A stretch of DNA of 35,670 nucleotides. It comes from Chara braunii. Taxonomy: Eukaryota > Streptophyta > Charophyceae > Charales > Characeae. The notes under the pieces were generated by a model. The model had not been told where the DNA came from. It saw only the letters and a list, made by a program, of their open reading frames with translations, and did not search any database. Positions 21,882 to 31,525 of this stretch are shown here, piece after piece. Position numbers and translations under genes: made by a program. Location of the stretch: NCBI GenBank assembly GCA_003427395.1, contig BFEA01000001.1, forward strand, positions 2,783,472 through 2,819,141. The letters are read 5' to 3'. The first letter of the stretch is position 1; each line of letters opens with the position of its first letter.

Positions 21882-22256
21882 GGCCGTTTCCTCCGAGCGC
21901 GCCACCTCTTTCCACCACCTGGTGAGGGAAGGGCACAAAGCCGCACGATGTGAAACTCATCCTTTCAGCGCAGGGCGCCTCCGGCCGCACCTACGATTAC
22001 ATTACGAACTCGACAGCTCGCCACCGGATGCAGGCGTACGTGGGAGACGTTTGTGGAAATGATCCTTTCGGGCGCGCATCGCGTTTTGTCTAATGCCCGC
22101 CGGGTTTAAGTACCCTGTGTCGGTTTTGACGCGGTCGCGCCCTTCGTTGATATCGCGGCCACGCCATCGTTGAAGAGCCCAGCGCGGGCACGGCGTTGCA
22201 GGACAAGGAGGAGAAGGGAAAGGGCGCGATCGAGTTCAGTGACAATTGTTGAACCC

Positions 22257-23366
22257 ATGGCGAGCGCGGGGGTCTTACGTGGCGCTTGTCCGGCGGCTAT
22301 GGCTGCGGCGTGCGTGGCGCCGTCTAGCTCTGGTTCTCACCCGACCGCATGTTCGACAGGAGGGGGGGTTGGCGTGCGGGGAGCAGCTAGAATATGCGAC
22401 TTCGCGGGACTGCGTGCCAAAGGAGCTGCTGTGGACAGGGGATCGTTCATGGGGACTTGGTCGACGGAGCAATCGGCGAGGAGGAGGTTTGGGCACGTGC
22501 GTAAGGGCGAGAGTCGACAGCGAGAAGGGGTCGTGGCGAAGGTTCGGGAGATTTTCATGCCGGCGCTTAGCTCGACGATGACGGAGGGGAAAATTGTTTC
22601 ATGGCTGAAAAGCGAAGGGGACAAGCTTGCGAAAGGAGAGAGTGTGGTTGTGGTCGAGTCCGATAAGGCTGACATGGACGTCGAGACGTTCTACGAGGGA
22701 ATCTTGGCGGCGGTGGTCGTGGGCGAGGGGGAGGTTGCGCCGGTCGGTGCGGCCATTGGGGTATTGGCGGAGACGGAAGAGGAGCTGAGCGAGGCACGAG
22801 CGAGGGCGGCGAAACTTGGCGGGGTCGGGGGCGGGGGCGGCGAGTCCGCGGGCAACGGAGGGGCGCAAGTGGCGGCGGAACCGACGGCGCCAGCTCCGGA
22901 GCCCGTCCCTGTTCTCGCGTCTGTGGGCGCATCGCCCGCGACGGCGACGGTGGCGGCGCCCGCTCCGCCGCCCGCGCCTGTCGTGTCCACTCACCCCTCC
23001 GCCGTGGGGGGGAGGATCGTCGCGACTCCATACGCCAAGAAGCTTGCCAAGGAGTTTCAGGTTGATCTCCACACTGTGAGAGGATCAGGGCCGTTAGGTC
23101 GCATCGTTGCGGCGGACGTGGAGGCCGCGGCTGGAAGACCGCCCTCCGCGGCGGTGGCTGCGCCTCCTGCGTCTCCGTCGCCCTCCGCCGCTCCTTCCGC
23201 TCCTCGTGCTCCCGCCGCCGCCGCGCCAGCTGTCTTGGGCACCACCGTCCCGTTCACCACAATGCAGGCGGCTGTCGCGCGCAATATGGTCGCCAGCTTG
23301 TCCGTCCCGACGTTCCGAATCGGCTACACCATCAACACGGATGCCTTGGACGCGCTCTACAAGCAG
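22257..23366 (+). CDS. LTA2: Plastid pyruvate dehydrogenase E2 (dihydrolipoamide acetyltransferase), exon 1
   Basis: E2 transfers the acetyl group from E1 to CoA through a swinging lipoyl arm and forms the core of the plastid pyruvate dehydrogenase complex, which feeds fatty-acid synthesis. Start: ATG at 22257 (MASAGVLRG); the frame is open upstream to about 22170. Residues 1 to about 90 are Ala/Ser/Arg-rich with few acids, like a plastid transit peptide. A lipoyl domain spans about 96-172 (IFMPALSSTMTEGK), with the lipoylated Lys137 in ESDKADMDVETF. A long Ala/Pro linker follows, then the E3-binding domain (256 to about 292, ATPYAKKLAKEF, GSGPLGRIVAADV), a second linker, and the first part of the acyltransferase domain from residue 331. 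The exon ends at residue 370 (LDALYKQ) with donor CAG|GTGTGG, phase 0. ADMDVETF and TMTEGKIVSW are typical of the plastid, not mitochondrial, E2. Confidence 0.94.
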
Positions 23367-24456
23367 GTGTGGTTGCTACTTTCTCGGCCTTTTTTAGAGA
23401 GCTTTGTTTGTTTTCGGTGCTGGTCTATGAGGTATTTCCGCTCACCGAGATTGGTTTGTACGTCTCCCCGATGTATGCATTCTACTATAGCTGTTGGGAT
23501 CTCTAGTTCTATCGGTTAATCAATTCATCGTTTATTAATGTCGTTGTGTCCCGACATCTGCAATGTTATCCTTTTCTGACGTATCTGAGGGCATACGCAC
23601 ACTAGCACTTTCCAAAATGTATCTGACCGCAATTACGGCCATGCCTCCACGAATCTAACGGCAATCACGTCCAGGGCGTGGAGGGAAAAGTCTTCGTCTG
23701 AGTATGCCTCGAGTATGGGCGGTGCGCACGTCTCCTTTGTGCTCTCTCTTTCCGCGTGCCTGCTTTCAGTTGTGGCCTGGCGGTTGCGTTGTGCTGGGAT
23801 TCGCTGCAACAATGCTCGGTCGGTATCGCAGTTGCCTCCCCGCTCCCGACCTGAGACGTTTGGTCGCAGGGTAGATTCCTGGTTTGCCTTTGTGTCATTG
23901 AGTGATGGTCTCTTTCTGTTTTGGGCTATTTGGGGAATGCTCTCTTTCTTTCTCTGTTTACGAAATCTCCTCGGAACCTGCTGTTGAGGAGATTCAAGGA
24001 TAGCACGGATCTTCAGCTCCCTCACACCGTAAACTAGAAAGAATGATTACAAGAGGGGGGGGGGGGGGCGTGGGTCCTTGTAATTTTCTGGGTGTTTGTG
24101 ACATATACAAAGCGAGAAATTGTCAGTGTCGGTGGGTTGAACGGAGTCAATGCGAAGTGATGTGGAATATCTTCTTTTGGTGACCATAATAAGCAATTTG
24201 TCATCAGAGCTAGACAATCAATCCGCAGACCAGAGGGCGCTCTCAAGACTACCATCTTCCCCCGAATAGAGCGTACCGCATTATGGTGTCTGTAGACGGC
24301 GTGTCGCCCGAAAACACGTGAAGTGTTTGGGGCAACAATCGGTCTACTTACCGCAATAATGACCGTGCGTCCTAGTCGGGAGAAGACGGTAGTGCTTGAT
24401 AACGAGTTAAACGATCTCTTATTACATTCATTCTAATGACATGCGATTATTGGGAC

Positions 24457-24560
24457 ATTCTACTATTATGACATTCTATTATTATGACATTCTATTATTA
24501 TGACATTCTAGTATGATATTCTATTATTATGACATTCTATTATTAGATAGATATCTAATT
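24457..24560. repeat. 16-bp AT-rich minisatellite
   Basis: Five to six copies of ATTCTATTATTATGAC, some shortened or altered, are arranged head to tail. Confidence 0.9.
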
Positions 24561-24742
24561 ATTAGTACGCTCAACGCTCAATCACCTACAGTACAGCGTG
24601 ATAAGGCCTATCTCGTTCCCCGGTGGGTCGTTCTACCAGACCAATAAAGCCTCTGGCCCCGCTCAGATTGACCCTGACGACCGTGGCGATTCGGTGGTCC
24701 AGAGGAGCGCTTAATGTAGTGAATGAAGTCGAAAAACCGAGT

Positions 24743-24884
24743 ATTGGGAAGAAGACAGGCTCGGACATCCTGATGAGCGAGTGCACGTACGTATACATGA
24801 GAGGGTTCAGCCTATTGGGAAGAAGACAAGGTCGGGCATCCTGATGATCGAGTGCACGTGCGTATAGATGAAAGGGTTCAGCCT
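24743..24884. repeat. 71-bp tandem duplication
   Basis: The block beginning ATTGGGAAGAAGAC at 24743 repeats at 24814 and carries ATCCTGATGA, GAGTGCACGT and GGGTTCAGCCT in both copies. The second copy runs directly into the degenerate hammerhead-like sequence, suggesting both copies derive from ribozyme-bearing repeats. Confidence 0.85.
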
Positions 24885-24920
24885 CGTGATGAGCCGGTGA
24901 ACTCCGACAAAAGCCTGTCA
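24862..24920 (+). ncRNA. Degenerate hammerhead-like sequence
   Basis: It aligns with the better copies downstream but has core changes: GTGATGA in place of CTGATGA (24886-24892), AAAA in place of GAAA after stem II, one mismatch in stem II, and no recognisable cleavage triplet. It is probably an inactive relic of the same repeat family. Confidence 0.5.
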
Positions 24921-25165
24921 CCGCCGCTGGTTTGTTGTCCTCTTCCCCCTCTCTGCCTACGGTTCACCGGGCAGACCTCTACTGCGATATACGATGGCCA
25001 TGGCGGTGATTTCATGTGGGACCTGTCATCCGTTTTTTTTTAATCCTTTTGGCATCCTAGTTGGCTGTTTACTGTTGTTCGGCCTGTGTGTAAGGGGGCG
25101 TTGCTTTTCTGTGGGAATCGTCGTCCGGGATTGTCTTTTATACATTTTTTTTTGCCGTTGGTGGA

Positions 25166-25168
<3 letters not shown>

Positions 25169-25201
<33 letters not shown>

Positions 25202-25219
25202 AGAAGAAAAAGAAGAAAG
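25169..25219. repeat. Poly-A and (AAG)n tract
   Basis: About 31 As are followed by an AAG-rich run. It interrupts the left outer arm of the foldback cluster; the right arm has no equivalent tract, so it was inserted or expanded after the duplication. Confidence 0.95.
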
Positions 25220-27089
25220 ACGGAAGCGATACCAGTTCTTGCAACAAATAACAATCGCAAAGGAGTTTTGGAGTTGACGCAGAGTCGCTTCTTGTTGTTT
25301 GTTATCTGGGATTGCTTGTTTGCAGGCAAGGGTGTTTTGATATCCTGGTTGGTCTTGTCCCGTCGTTTGGCCTGTGACGGAGGGGCCGATGCTTGCATGT
25401 GGGACTTGTCATATAGGATCTGTTTATGTTTGTTTCCCCCTGTTTCGTTATGTTTGGCTGTTCCCTCCTCTTTCTTTGCCTCTTTGCCTTTTGGCTGTGT
25501 GCAAGTGGTTCGATATGACACACGGGGGTGGGGCCGGCCGCCGCTCAACCTACATCCACGTGGGCGGCCTTGTACGCAAGAGGTTTTGAACAGGGGGAGT
25601 TGTAGTAAGTAAAAATATATCGTCACGCAGTGTATCAGAGCGCAAAGGCGGAAAAAACAAAACAGAAAAAGGAAAGAAGTGAGGTTAAAAAGCTCCGCTT
25701 GTTCATCACCTCTTACGTACAAGGCCGGCTACGTGGATGATGGTTGAGCACCGGCTACCCCCATCACCGTGGGTCACAAGGACCCACTTGCACGCAGCCA
25801 AAAGGCAAAGAGGTGAAGAAAAGGAGGAAACCAAACCTCACTTGTAGGACAGATAAACGCATGCTCTTTTGTGGTGACCGTTCTTCCTTCATTTTGGCCT
25901 GCAATCGACATGCCATTTGTCGGGGGTGTATGGTGGGCATGCTCAATGCCAGCCGGCGTGGCAATTGTTGCACTGAGAATGTGCAGCTAGGTCTTATATG
26001 TGTCCATCCACCTCATCTAAGATGTATGTCCTCTCTGTCGTTAAGGACGGACGTCAAGGAAAGACTCATTCTTGAGCCTTTTCTTATCGTTTTTTATTTA
26101 TCTTCACTCCACACTCCATACTTTCCGTTACTCACCTTCATCGTTCTTTTTTTGTCTGCTCTCCATCTCTCCTCCTGTGTATCCCCTCCCCCTTCACTCT
26201 GCCTCTATCTCACAGCGTACAAGTGGGCTGTTATGGCACACGGGGATGGGGGCAGCTCGCGCTCAAATTCATCAACGTGGCGAGCCTTGTACGTGAGAGG
26301 CACGGTGAAAGGGGAATCAACAGAAGAATGAGAAAAATGAATGGTTTCAGTGCCCTTGGTGTTTGTCTTGTTTTTTATTTTTTTTAATTTTTGCCGTTTG
26401 TTTCCCGAAGTGCGCTCTTTTAGTTCATAGTTATCTGACAATATAGAGGTTCTGAACAGGGGGAGTTGTAAGGAAGAATATTAAAAAACGAATTCATTTT
26501 TTCATTTTTTCGCTTTTGCGCTCTGATATTCATGTGACTATATATATGTGACGATATATATATTGTCATATATGATATATATGTATATATATATCGTCAC
26601 ACTGTAAATCAGAGCGCGAAGGCGAAAAAAAGCAAAACAAGGAAAGGAAAAGACGGCCTGTTCATCACCTCTTACGATTAAGGCCAGCCACGTGGATGAC
26701 AGGTTGAGCGCTGGCTGCCCCCATCCCCGTGTGTCACAAGGACCGACTTGCACGCAACCAAAAGGCAAAGAGGTAAAGAAAAGGAGGGGGAAACCTCCTG
26801 ACAGGGAAACAAAGCAAATGACACATCCCACAGATAATCCAATTGTCATATTTTCTTTTTTTCTCTTTTTTCCTTTTCTATCTTGTTTGGCGGCCTTGTA
26901 CGTAAGATGTTCTGAACAGGGGGATTGTAAGGAAGAAGATAAAAAAACGAATTCATTTTTTTCCTTTTTCTTTTTTCTTTTTTTTTCGCTTTTGCGCTCT
27001 GATATTCATGTGACGATATATATATCGTCAAACAGAGCAGCCTAACTGTATGCATAGAGGAAGAAGAGGACAACAAACAAGGGGCTGAG

Positions 27090-27149
27090 GCAAACTGTTT
27101 CGTCGGAGATTCACCGACTCATCAGGAGGCTGAACCCTCAACATTCTGC
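27090..27149 (-). ncRNA. Type III hammerhead ribozyme, minus-strand copy
   Basis: On the minus strand: stem III GCAGAATG with CAGTTTGC (27142-27149 and 27090-27097; seven of eight positions pair, one of them G-T), U at 27141 and U at 27140 before the cleavage point, stem I GAGG/CCTC with a six-base loop (27126-27139), core CTGATGA (27119-27125), stem II GTCGG/CCGAC with a seven-base loop (27102-27118), and core GAAA (27098-27101). All core bases of the hammerhead fold are present. The cleavage triplet would be GUU, allowed by the NUH rule but less usual than GUC. Confidence 0.82.
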
Positions 27150-27959
27150 AGAATCGCCTTACTGATTACACTGTAATAATCCACCGTTACCCAAGTAGAT
27201 ATATGACAGTGGCAACTGGTTTATCTGTGGGATGTGTCATTGCATTGTTTGACTGATAGGCCTTCCTCTTCCTTTGTCTTTTCTTTGATTGGATCTTTCT
27301 CTTTCTCTTGCCTCTGTGTGGTCTGGTTTCCTCCTCCGTGTCTTTACCTCTTTGCCTTTTGGCTGCGTGCAAGTGGGTCCTTGTGACACACGGGGATGGG
27401 GGCAGCCAGCGCTCAACCTGTCATCCACGTGGCTGGCCTTGTACGTAAGAGGTGATGAACAGGCAGAGCTTTCTCTCTTTCCTTTCTCTGTTTTGTTTTT
27501 TTTCGCCTTTGCGCTCCGATACAGCTCTGCCTATTCATCACCTCCTACGTACAAGGCCGGCCACATGGATGTATATATCGTCACCACGTGTATCGGAGTG
27601 CGAAGGCGAAAAAAAACAAAACAGAGAAAGAGGGAAAGCTCTGCCTGTTACATTACCTCTTATGTACATTGCCGGCCACGTGGATGACAGGTTGAGCGCT
27701 GGCTGCCCCCATCCCCGTGTGTCACAAGGACCCACTTGCACGCAGCCAAAAGGCAAAGAGGTTAAGAAATGGAGGAGGAATCCAGACCACACAGAGGCAA
27801 GAGAAAGAGAAAGATCCAATCAAAGAAAAGACAAAGGAAGAGGAAGGCCTATCCGTCAAACAAAGCAAATGACACATCCCACAGATAAACCAATTGCCAC
27901 TGTCATATATCTATATGGGTAACGGTGGATTATTACAGTGTAATCAATTAGGGGATTCT

Positions 27960-28019
27960 GCAGAATGTTGAGGGTTCAGCCTCCTGATGAGTCGGTGAAT
28001 CTCCGACGAAACAGTTTGC
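27960..28019 (+). ncRNA. Type III hammerhead ribozyme, plus-strand copy 1
   Basis: Stem III GCAGAATG (27960-27967) pairs with CAGTTTGC (28012-28019) apart from one A-G mismatch and one G-U. U27968 and U27969 complete the GUU cleavage triplet. Stem I is GAGG (27970-27973) with CCTC (27980-27983), core CTGATGA is 27984-27990, stem II is GTCGG/CCGAC (27991-27995, 28003-28007), and core GAAA is 28008-28011. It lies in the sense strand of E2 intron 1. Hammerheads cleave their own RNA, leaving a 2',3'-cyclic phosphate and a 5'-OH. Predicted cleavage is after 27969. Confidence 0.85.
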
Positions 28020-28242
28020 CACAACTTGTTTGTTGTCTTCTCCTCTATGCCTACGGTTTACCAGGCTGCTCTGTTTGACGATATATATACATATTTCTTT
28101 GTTTCGTGGGTGTTTTGCTGGCTTGTGATGGGGTGTGAACCGACAGTCTGTAGAGTTTTCCATCTGGTGTGGGTGAGTGATAGTCTACTTTGATTTTGGC
28201 TAGGTGGATTATCACTTACAGTGTAATCAGTGAGGGGATTCT

Positions 28243-28305
28243 ACAGACTGTTGAGGGTTCAGCCTCCTGATGAGTCGGTGAAACTCCGATGATGAAACAG
28301 TTTGT
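28243..28305 (+). ncRNA. Type III hammerhead ribozyme, plus-strand copy 2
   Basis: Stem III ACAGACTG (28243-28250) pairs fully with CAGTTTGT (28298-28305), one pair being G-U. U28251 and U28252 form the GUU triplet. Stem I GAGG/CCTC (28253-28256, 28263-28266) and core CTGATGA (28267-28273) are intact. Stem II is TCGG/CCGA, but a three-base insertion (CCGATGATGAAAC in place of CCGACGAAAC) breaks the closing G-C pair next to GAAA (28294-28297). The outermost stem III pair is A-U here and G-C in the copy at 27960, a compensated change. Activity may be reduced by the insertion. Confidence 0.78.
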
Positions 28306-28982
28306 CACAGCCCCTCGTTTGTTGTCCTCTTCTCCCTCCCTGCCTACGGTTTACCGGGCAGTTCTATTTGACGATATATATACATCCATGTGGCCGGCCT
28401 TGTACGTAGGAGGTGATGAATAGGCAGAGCTTTTTCTTCTTTCCTTTTTGTGTTTTGTGATTTTTGTCTTTATTTGCCTTTGCACTCCGATACACGGTGT
28501 GACGATATATATATTGCCACAAGAATATCAGAGCGCAAAAGCGAAAAAAACAGAAAGAAAACGAGGAAAAAATGAGTTCCTTTTTTTATCATGTTCATTA
28601 CAACTCCCCCTGTTCAGAACCTCTTGCCTACAAGGCCGCCCACGTGGATGTAGGTTGAGCGGCGGCTGTCCCCACCCCCGTGTGTCATATCGACGCACTT
28701 GCACACAGCCAAAAGGCAAGGAGGCAAAGACAAGAGGAAGGAAACCGCCGAACACAACAACCACGTCGACGGGACAAGACCAACCAGGATATAAAAAAAC
28801 CATGCCTGCAAAAAAAGGAATCAATCTATTGCGACTGCCGCCGTCTGTGCTGAAGGATGTCTAACAAAGCATAAAAGACAATCCCAGATGATGATTCCCA
28901 CATAAAAGCACCTCCCCCAAATGCACAGGCCGAACAACGGGAAACAACCAACCAGGATGCCAGAATAAAGAAGAGCCCGGAT

Positions 28983-29105
28983 GACTAGTCGCACATGAAA
29001 GCACCGCTACGCATCCCAAAATAGACTAGTCGCACATGAAAGCACCGCTACGCATCCCAAAATAGACTAGTCGCACATGAAAGCACTGCTACGCATCCCA
29101 AAATA
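28983..29105. repeat. Three tandem copies of a 41-bp repeat
   Basis: Units begin GACTAGTCGCACATGAAAGC at 28983, 29024 and 29065. They are identical except for one C-to-T change in the third. They start just inside the right edge of the foldback cluster. Confidence 0.95.
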
Positions 29106-31300
29106 GACCGAAGCAGCAAATTAAGATGGCCCGACGGCAGTGGAATAAGGTATAAAGGAAAAGCTAGGAACATAACACACGAAAGCAGAATACACAAGAA
29201 CATCAGGCAATTTCGTCAGGACTGGCCGGGTGGGGAACCGGGAGGGTGGGGGGGAGTGGATGGCCGAGGTGGTCGGGAAAGGGGGGTTGGAAGATGACCC
29301 GCCAAGCCTCAGGCGAGACTGCAAGCTGGCCTTCCACGAGTGGACTAAGATTGGGGGGCATGTCCCCTTCCGGCCCCCCTCTGATTTCCCGGACCCTTTT
29401 GCCCCGAACACTGTTTTTGGTCGACTTGCATTGGTATGGGGTGGAGTGAAGAAGACATGCTTAAAGATGGTTTTCTCTGGCGCCTGAGCAGCAGGGCAGA
29501 AGAGGCAGGCCCCGTACCCCCCCCACTCAGTCAATCCCCCGGTCCACCGGGGCAATCAATGCTGGCGGGCTCAACAGGTTAACAGTGCCATGGAGTTTTG
29601 AGACGTGAAGGCAAACATCGTGTTTATGGGACAATGGAACCGTTTTTCAGCAGTTGCTGCCCCGCACCAATAGATTGGGGCCATCCACAGAGCCCTACTA
29701 CTGCAGGCTGCTCATCTCAACGGCAGTAGTTGGTCCTGGGGATGCTTAAAGGAAAAAAAAGAGAAGTTCCTTTTTTGTTTTTGTTTTCCCTTTTCCACCC
29801 CTCCTCAAGGGCCATGCAGATATTCTGTTCACTTTCACCGCCATCATCATAACTTCTAAGTTCTGCTTTTCGTCAACACAGCTAATTAACTTGGCAGCAG
29901 AATTTAAGTCTGCTTCGCACGAAGCTGGCAAGCCTCACCTCGCAGAGTCATTTCTGTTCATCGGCCGACCATTGCCTACCAGCGTACATCATGCTCGCTT
30001 GTAGAAGTAGAGGACTCTGTAGCACAAGAAGAGAGGACCGCTTTTTTCCTGTACCAGCACGCAGAATCAAGCGTGCATTCTGTCCGTATTCTCTGCATTT
30101 CAACACGGCAGAGCAGGGTAGTGTTGTTGCGAACGTCGAGGAGAACTCGTGTCCGTCTTTCCAGAAAAGAACTGACGGTCCTTATTGGTTTATCTGGACT
30201 GAAAGTTGTGCCAAATGCAAGCATAATAACCGTACGTTATATTCGGAGGGTGAAGAAGGTAGCAGGAGGAAATTCAAGTTCATGGTGCCTGTTGCTTGGC
30301 TCTCTGAAGTGTACAGTAGGAGGCTTCTAGCAATCACGCCGGATACAGTTTGTGAAGTCATGTGTAGAAAAGGTTGCAAGGAATTTAGCTAGGCAAATAA
30401 GGGAGAGGTGTTGGACGTTTGTTTCACCGTAGCGGGGTACTTTTTTTTTTTTTTTCCCCCTTTCACGGAGTGGTTGGAGGGCAGCAACAAATCTGGACCT
30501 ATTTTTACCTGTCACTTAAATCGGGTTATTCGTTTCCCAGCCACCTGTTTACCCAGTATGTGTGGCAGGGGTTTCTCATGGACCTCGCGGGACTCATATG
30601 AGGGCTGGGTTTTATTCCCTCTAAGGGGATACTCACTCCATGGCTTTCCTTGATGTATCTGACTGGGACTCACCATATGATCAGCAAGTGGCAACTTTGG
30701 TGCCCCAAATTCAAAGAAACAAAAAAAAATGCTGTAAACATTTTGTTGTCTAGAATTGAAATGCAGTCAACTTTTGGCTGAGGATTACTTCACAATTCCT
30801 TCTAAATTCGGAAATTGAAACAAGAAAACAAAAAGCAAAACCAAACGTGCCCCGTGGAAGTCAACCCCCCTTTCAACTCCCTTTAACACCCATGTATTCC
30901 TTTTAAATTTGAATATAACGCCCGGGCGTTCTATTCGAAGGGGCGTTCTATTCGAAGGGGTATTTGGAAAAAAGTGTTATTTTTGGTTGAAGACGGTGGT
31001 GTATTATTATCTCAGAAAGGCAGCAGGCGTTCCTAGATACAGGCAGTCGTGCAGCTGTTGCAGCTTTTGATCACCAGAATGGAGGGCATGTGGAATGAAA
31101 GATCTTCTCTGGTTTAGGGTGTAAGGATTTGGGGTGAAGTGGTGTAAATAAATGCGTGTTCAGGAGCGTTTTGGAATTTGATTCAGGGTCTTTTGGGGAA
31201 TTTTGTGGCCGAAGATGCGGGTGTTTTCTAGGTACTTTTGTGGGCCATGATTGGGGCGGGTTCGGGAGTTTTCTGGCCTTGTTTTCTTTTGGGATTTCTG
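29106..31300. other. Remaining intron 1 sequence, no gene recognised
   Basis: Mixed-composition DNA. The most protein-like open frame is + strand 29991-30392 (133 codons, with Cys-rich ESCAKCKHNN and CRKGCKEF), but it has no family I recognise and no sign of splice continuity with the E2 gene. A minus-strand frame at 29121-29555 is compositionally odd and motif-free. A-runs and T-runs lie near 29752 and 30441. Confidence 0.5.
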
Positions 31301-31301
31301 T

Positions 31302-31486
31302 TGCCCGAGTTTCAGGTTATTTTCTTTTGGGAGTGTTAACAATGTGTGGTTTGAGTGGGTGGCAATAGCTGTTGTGCAAGCTGTGTATGGCAATAGCTTG
31401 CAGCCTGAGTTTCAGGTTATTTCCTTTGGAGCATGTGAACGACGTGTGTGGTTTGCATGGGTGGCAGTGTATGGCAATAGCTTGCA
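31302..31486. repeat. Diverged tandem duplication next to the exon 2 acceptor
   Basis: Copy 1 (about 31302-31395) and copy 2 (about 31401-31486) share GAGTTTCAGGTTATTT, TGTGGTTTG, GGGTGGCA and TGTATGGCAATAGCTTGCA. It lies within 40 bp of the 3' splice site of exon 2. Confidence 0.8.
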
Positions 31487-31525
31487 GAAGCTGATCCCAT
31501 TTGTATTGCTTGGATATGGTTGCAG

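Larger units (their letters stand above)
20991..22256. other. Interval between the LINE and the E2 gene
   Basis: This holds the tRNA-like remnants, the 82-bp tandem duplication (both listed separately) and the putative promoter and 5' UTR of the E2 gene. I see no clear TATA element near the ATG. Base composition becomes GC-rich from about 21950 onward, like exon 1. Confidence 0.5.
27014..28091. repeat. 1.08-kb palindrome with ~500-bp arms
   Basis: The left arm (27014-27524) and the reverse complement of the right arm (27589-28091) match nearly base for base with small indels. Anchors include CGTCAAACAGAGCAGCCT, CATAGAGG, GACAACAAACAA, the hammerhead, TCTGCAGAAT, GATTACACTGTAATAATCC, TTTATCTGTGGGATGTGTCA and GCGCTCCGATAC at the inner edge. 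The 64-base centre (27525-27588) contains a piece of the same module family. Hammerhead sequences occupy matching places in both arms, about 80 bp in from each outer end and pointing in opposite directions. Confidence 0.92.
25015..28990. repeat. Nested foldback (inverted-repeat) cluster
   Basis: The outer arms are about 25015-25616 and the reverse complement of about 28502-28990. They share, in order, CATCC, TTGTTCGGCCTGTG, GTGGGAATC, GGGATTGTCTTTTAT, TTGCAGGCA, ATATCCTGGTTGGTCTTG, GCCTTTTGGCTGTGTGCAAG, ACACACGGGGGTGGGG, CGCTCAACCTACATCCACG and GAACAGGGGGAGTTGTA. Between them a related module (CAAGGACC, CACTTGCACGCA, CCAAAAGGCAAAGAGG) recurs in alternating orientations near 25720, 26210, 26700, 27370, 27690, 28400 and 28640. 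Junctions carry the palindromic word TGACGATATATATATCGTCA (perfect at 27011-27030; partial near 25610, 26550-26605, 27575, 28076, 28370 and 28500). The family resembles foldback or large MITE-like elements. I see no transposase. Confidence 0.85.
23367..31525 (+). other. E2 intron 1 (about 8.2 kb)
   Basis: It joins donor GTGTGG (23367) to acceptor TTGCAG (ends 31525); the protein continues in phase 0 across it. No host exon lies inside, because exon 1 and exon 2 encode adjacent residues of the conserved acyltransferase domain. The contents are repeats and foldback DNA, described separately. The remaining stretches 23520-24450 and 29106-31300 show no gene I can support; they hold homopolymers (a G-run at about 24055-24068), an imperfect palindrome at 24306-24333 and a perfect 17-bp tandem duplication at 30924-30957. 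Confidence 0.9.

Noticed and set aside
22567-23072. Antisense open frames opposite E2 exon 1
   Set aside because: They are shadows of the GC-rich E2 coding sequence; the sense translation has clear lipoyl and E3-binding domains.
24886-24892. GTGATGA as a C box of a C/D snoRNA
   Set aside because: The surroundings align with the hammerhead repeat family, and no D box with terminal stem is present.
25744-26331. 195-codon open frame in the foldback cluster
   Set aside because: It runs across foldback module sequence and ends within another inverted copy; the related copies encode different frames, so it is not conserved as protein.
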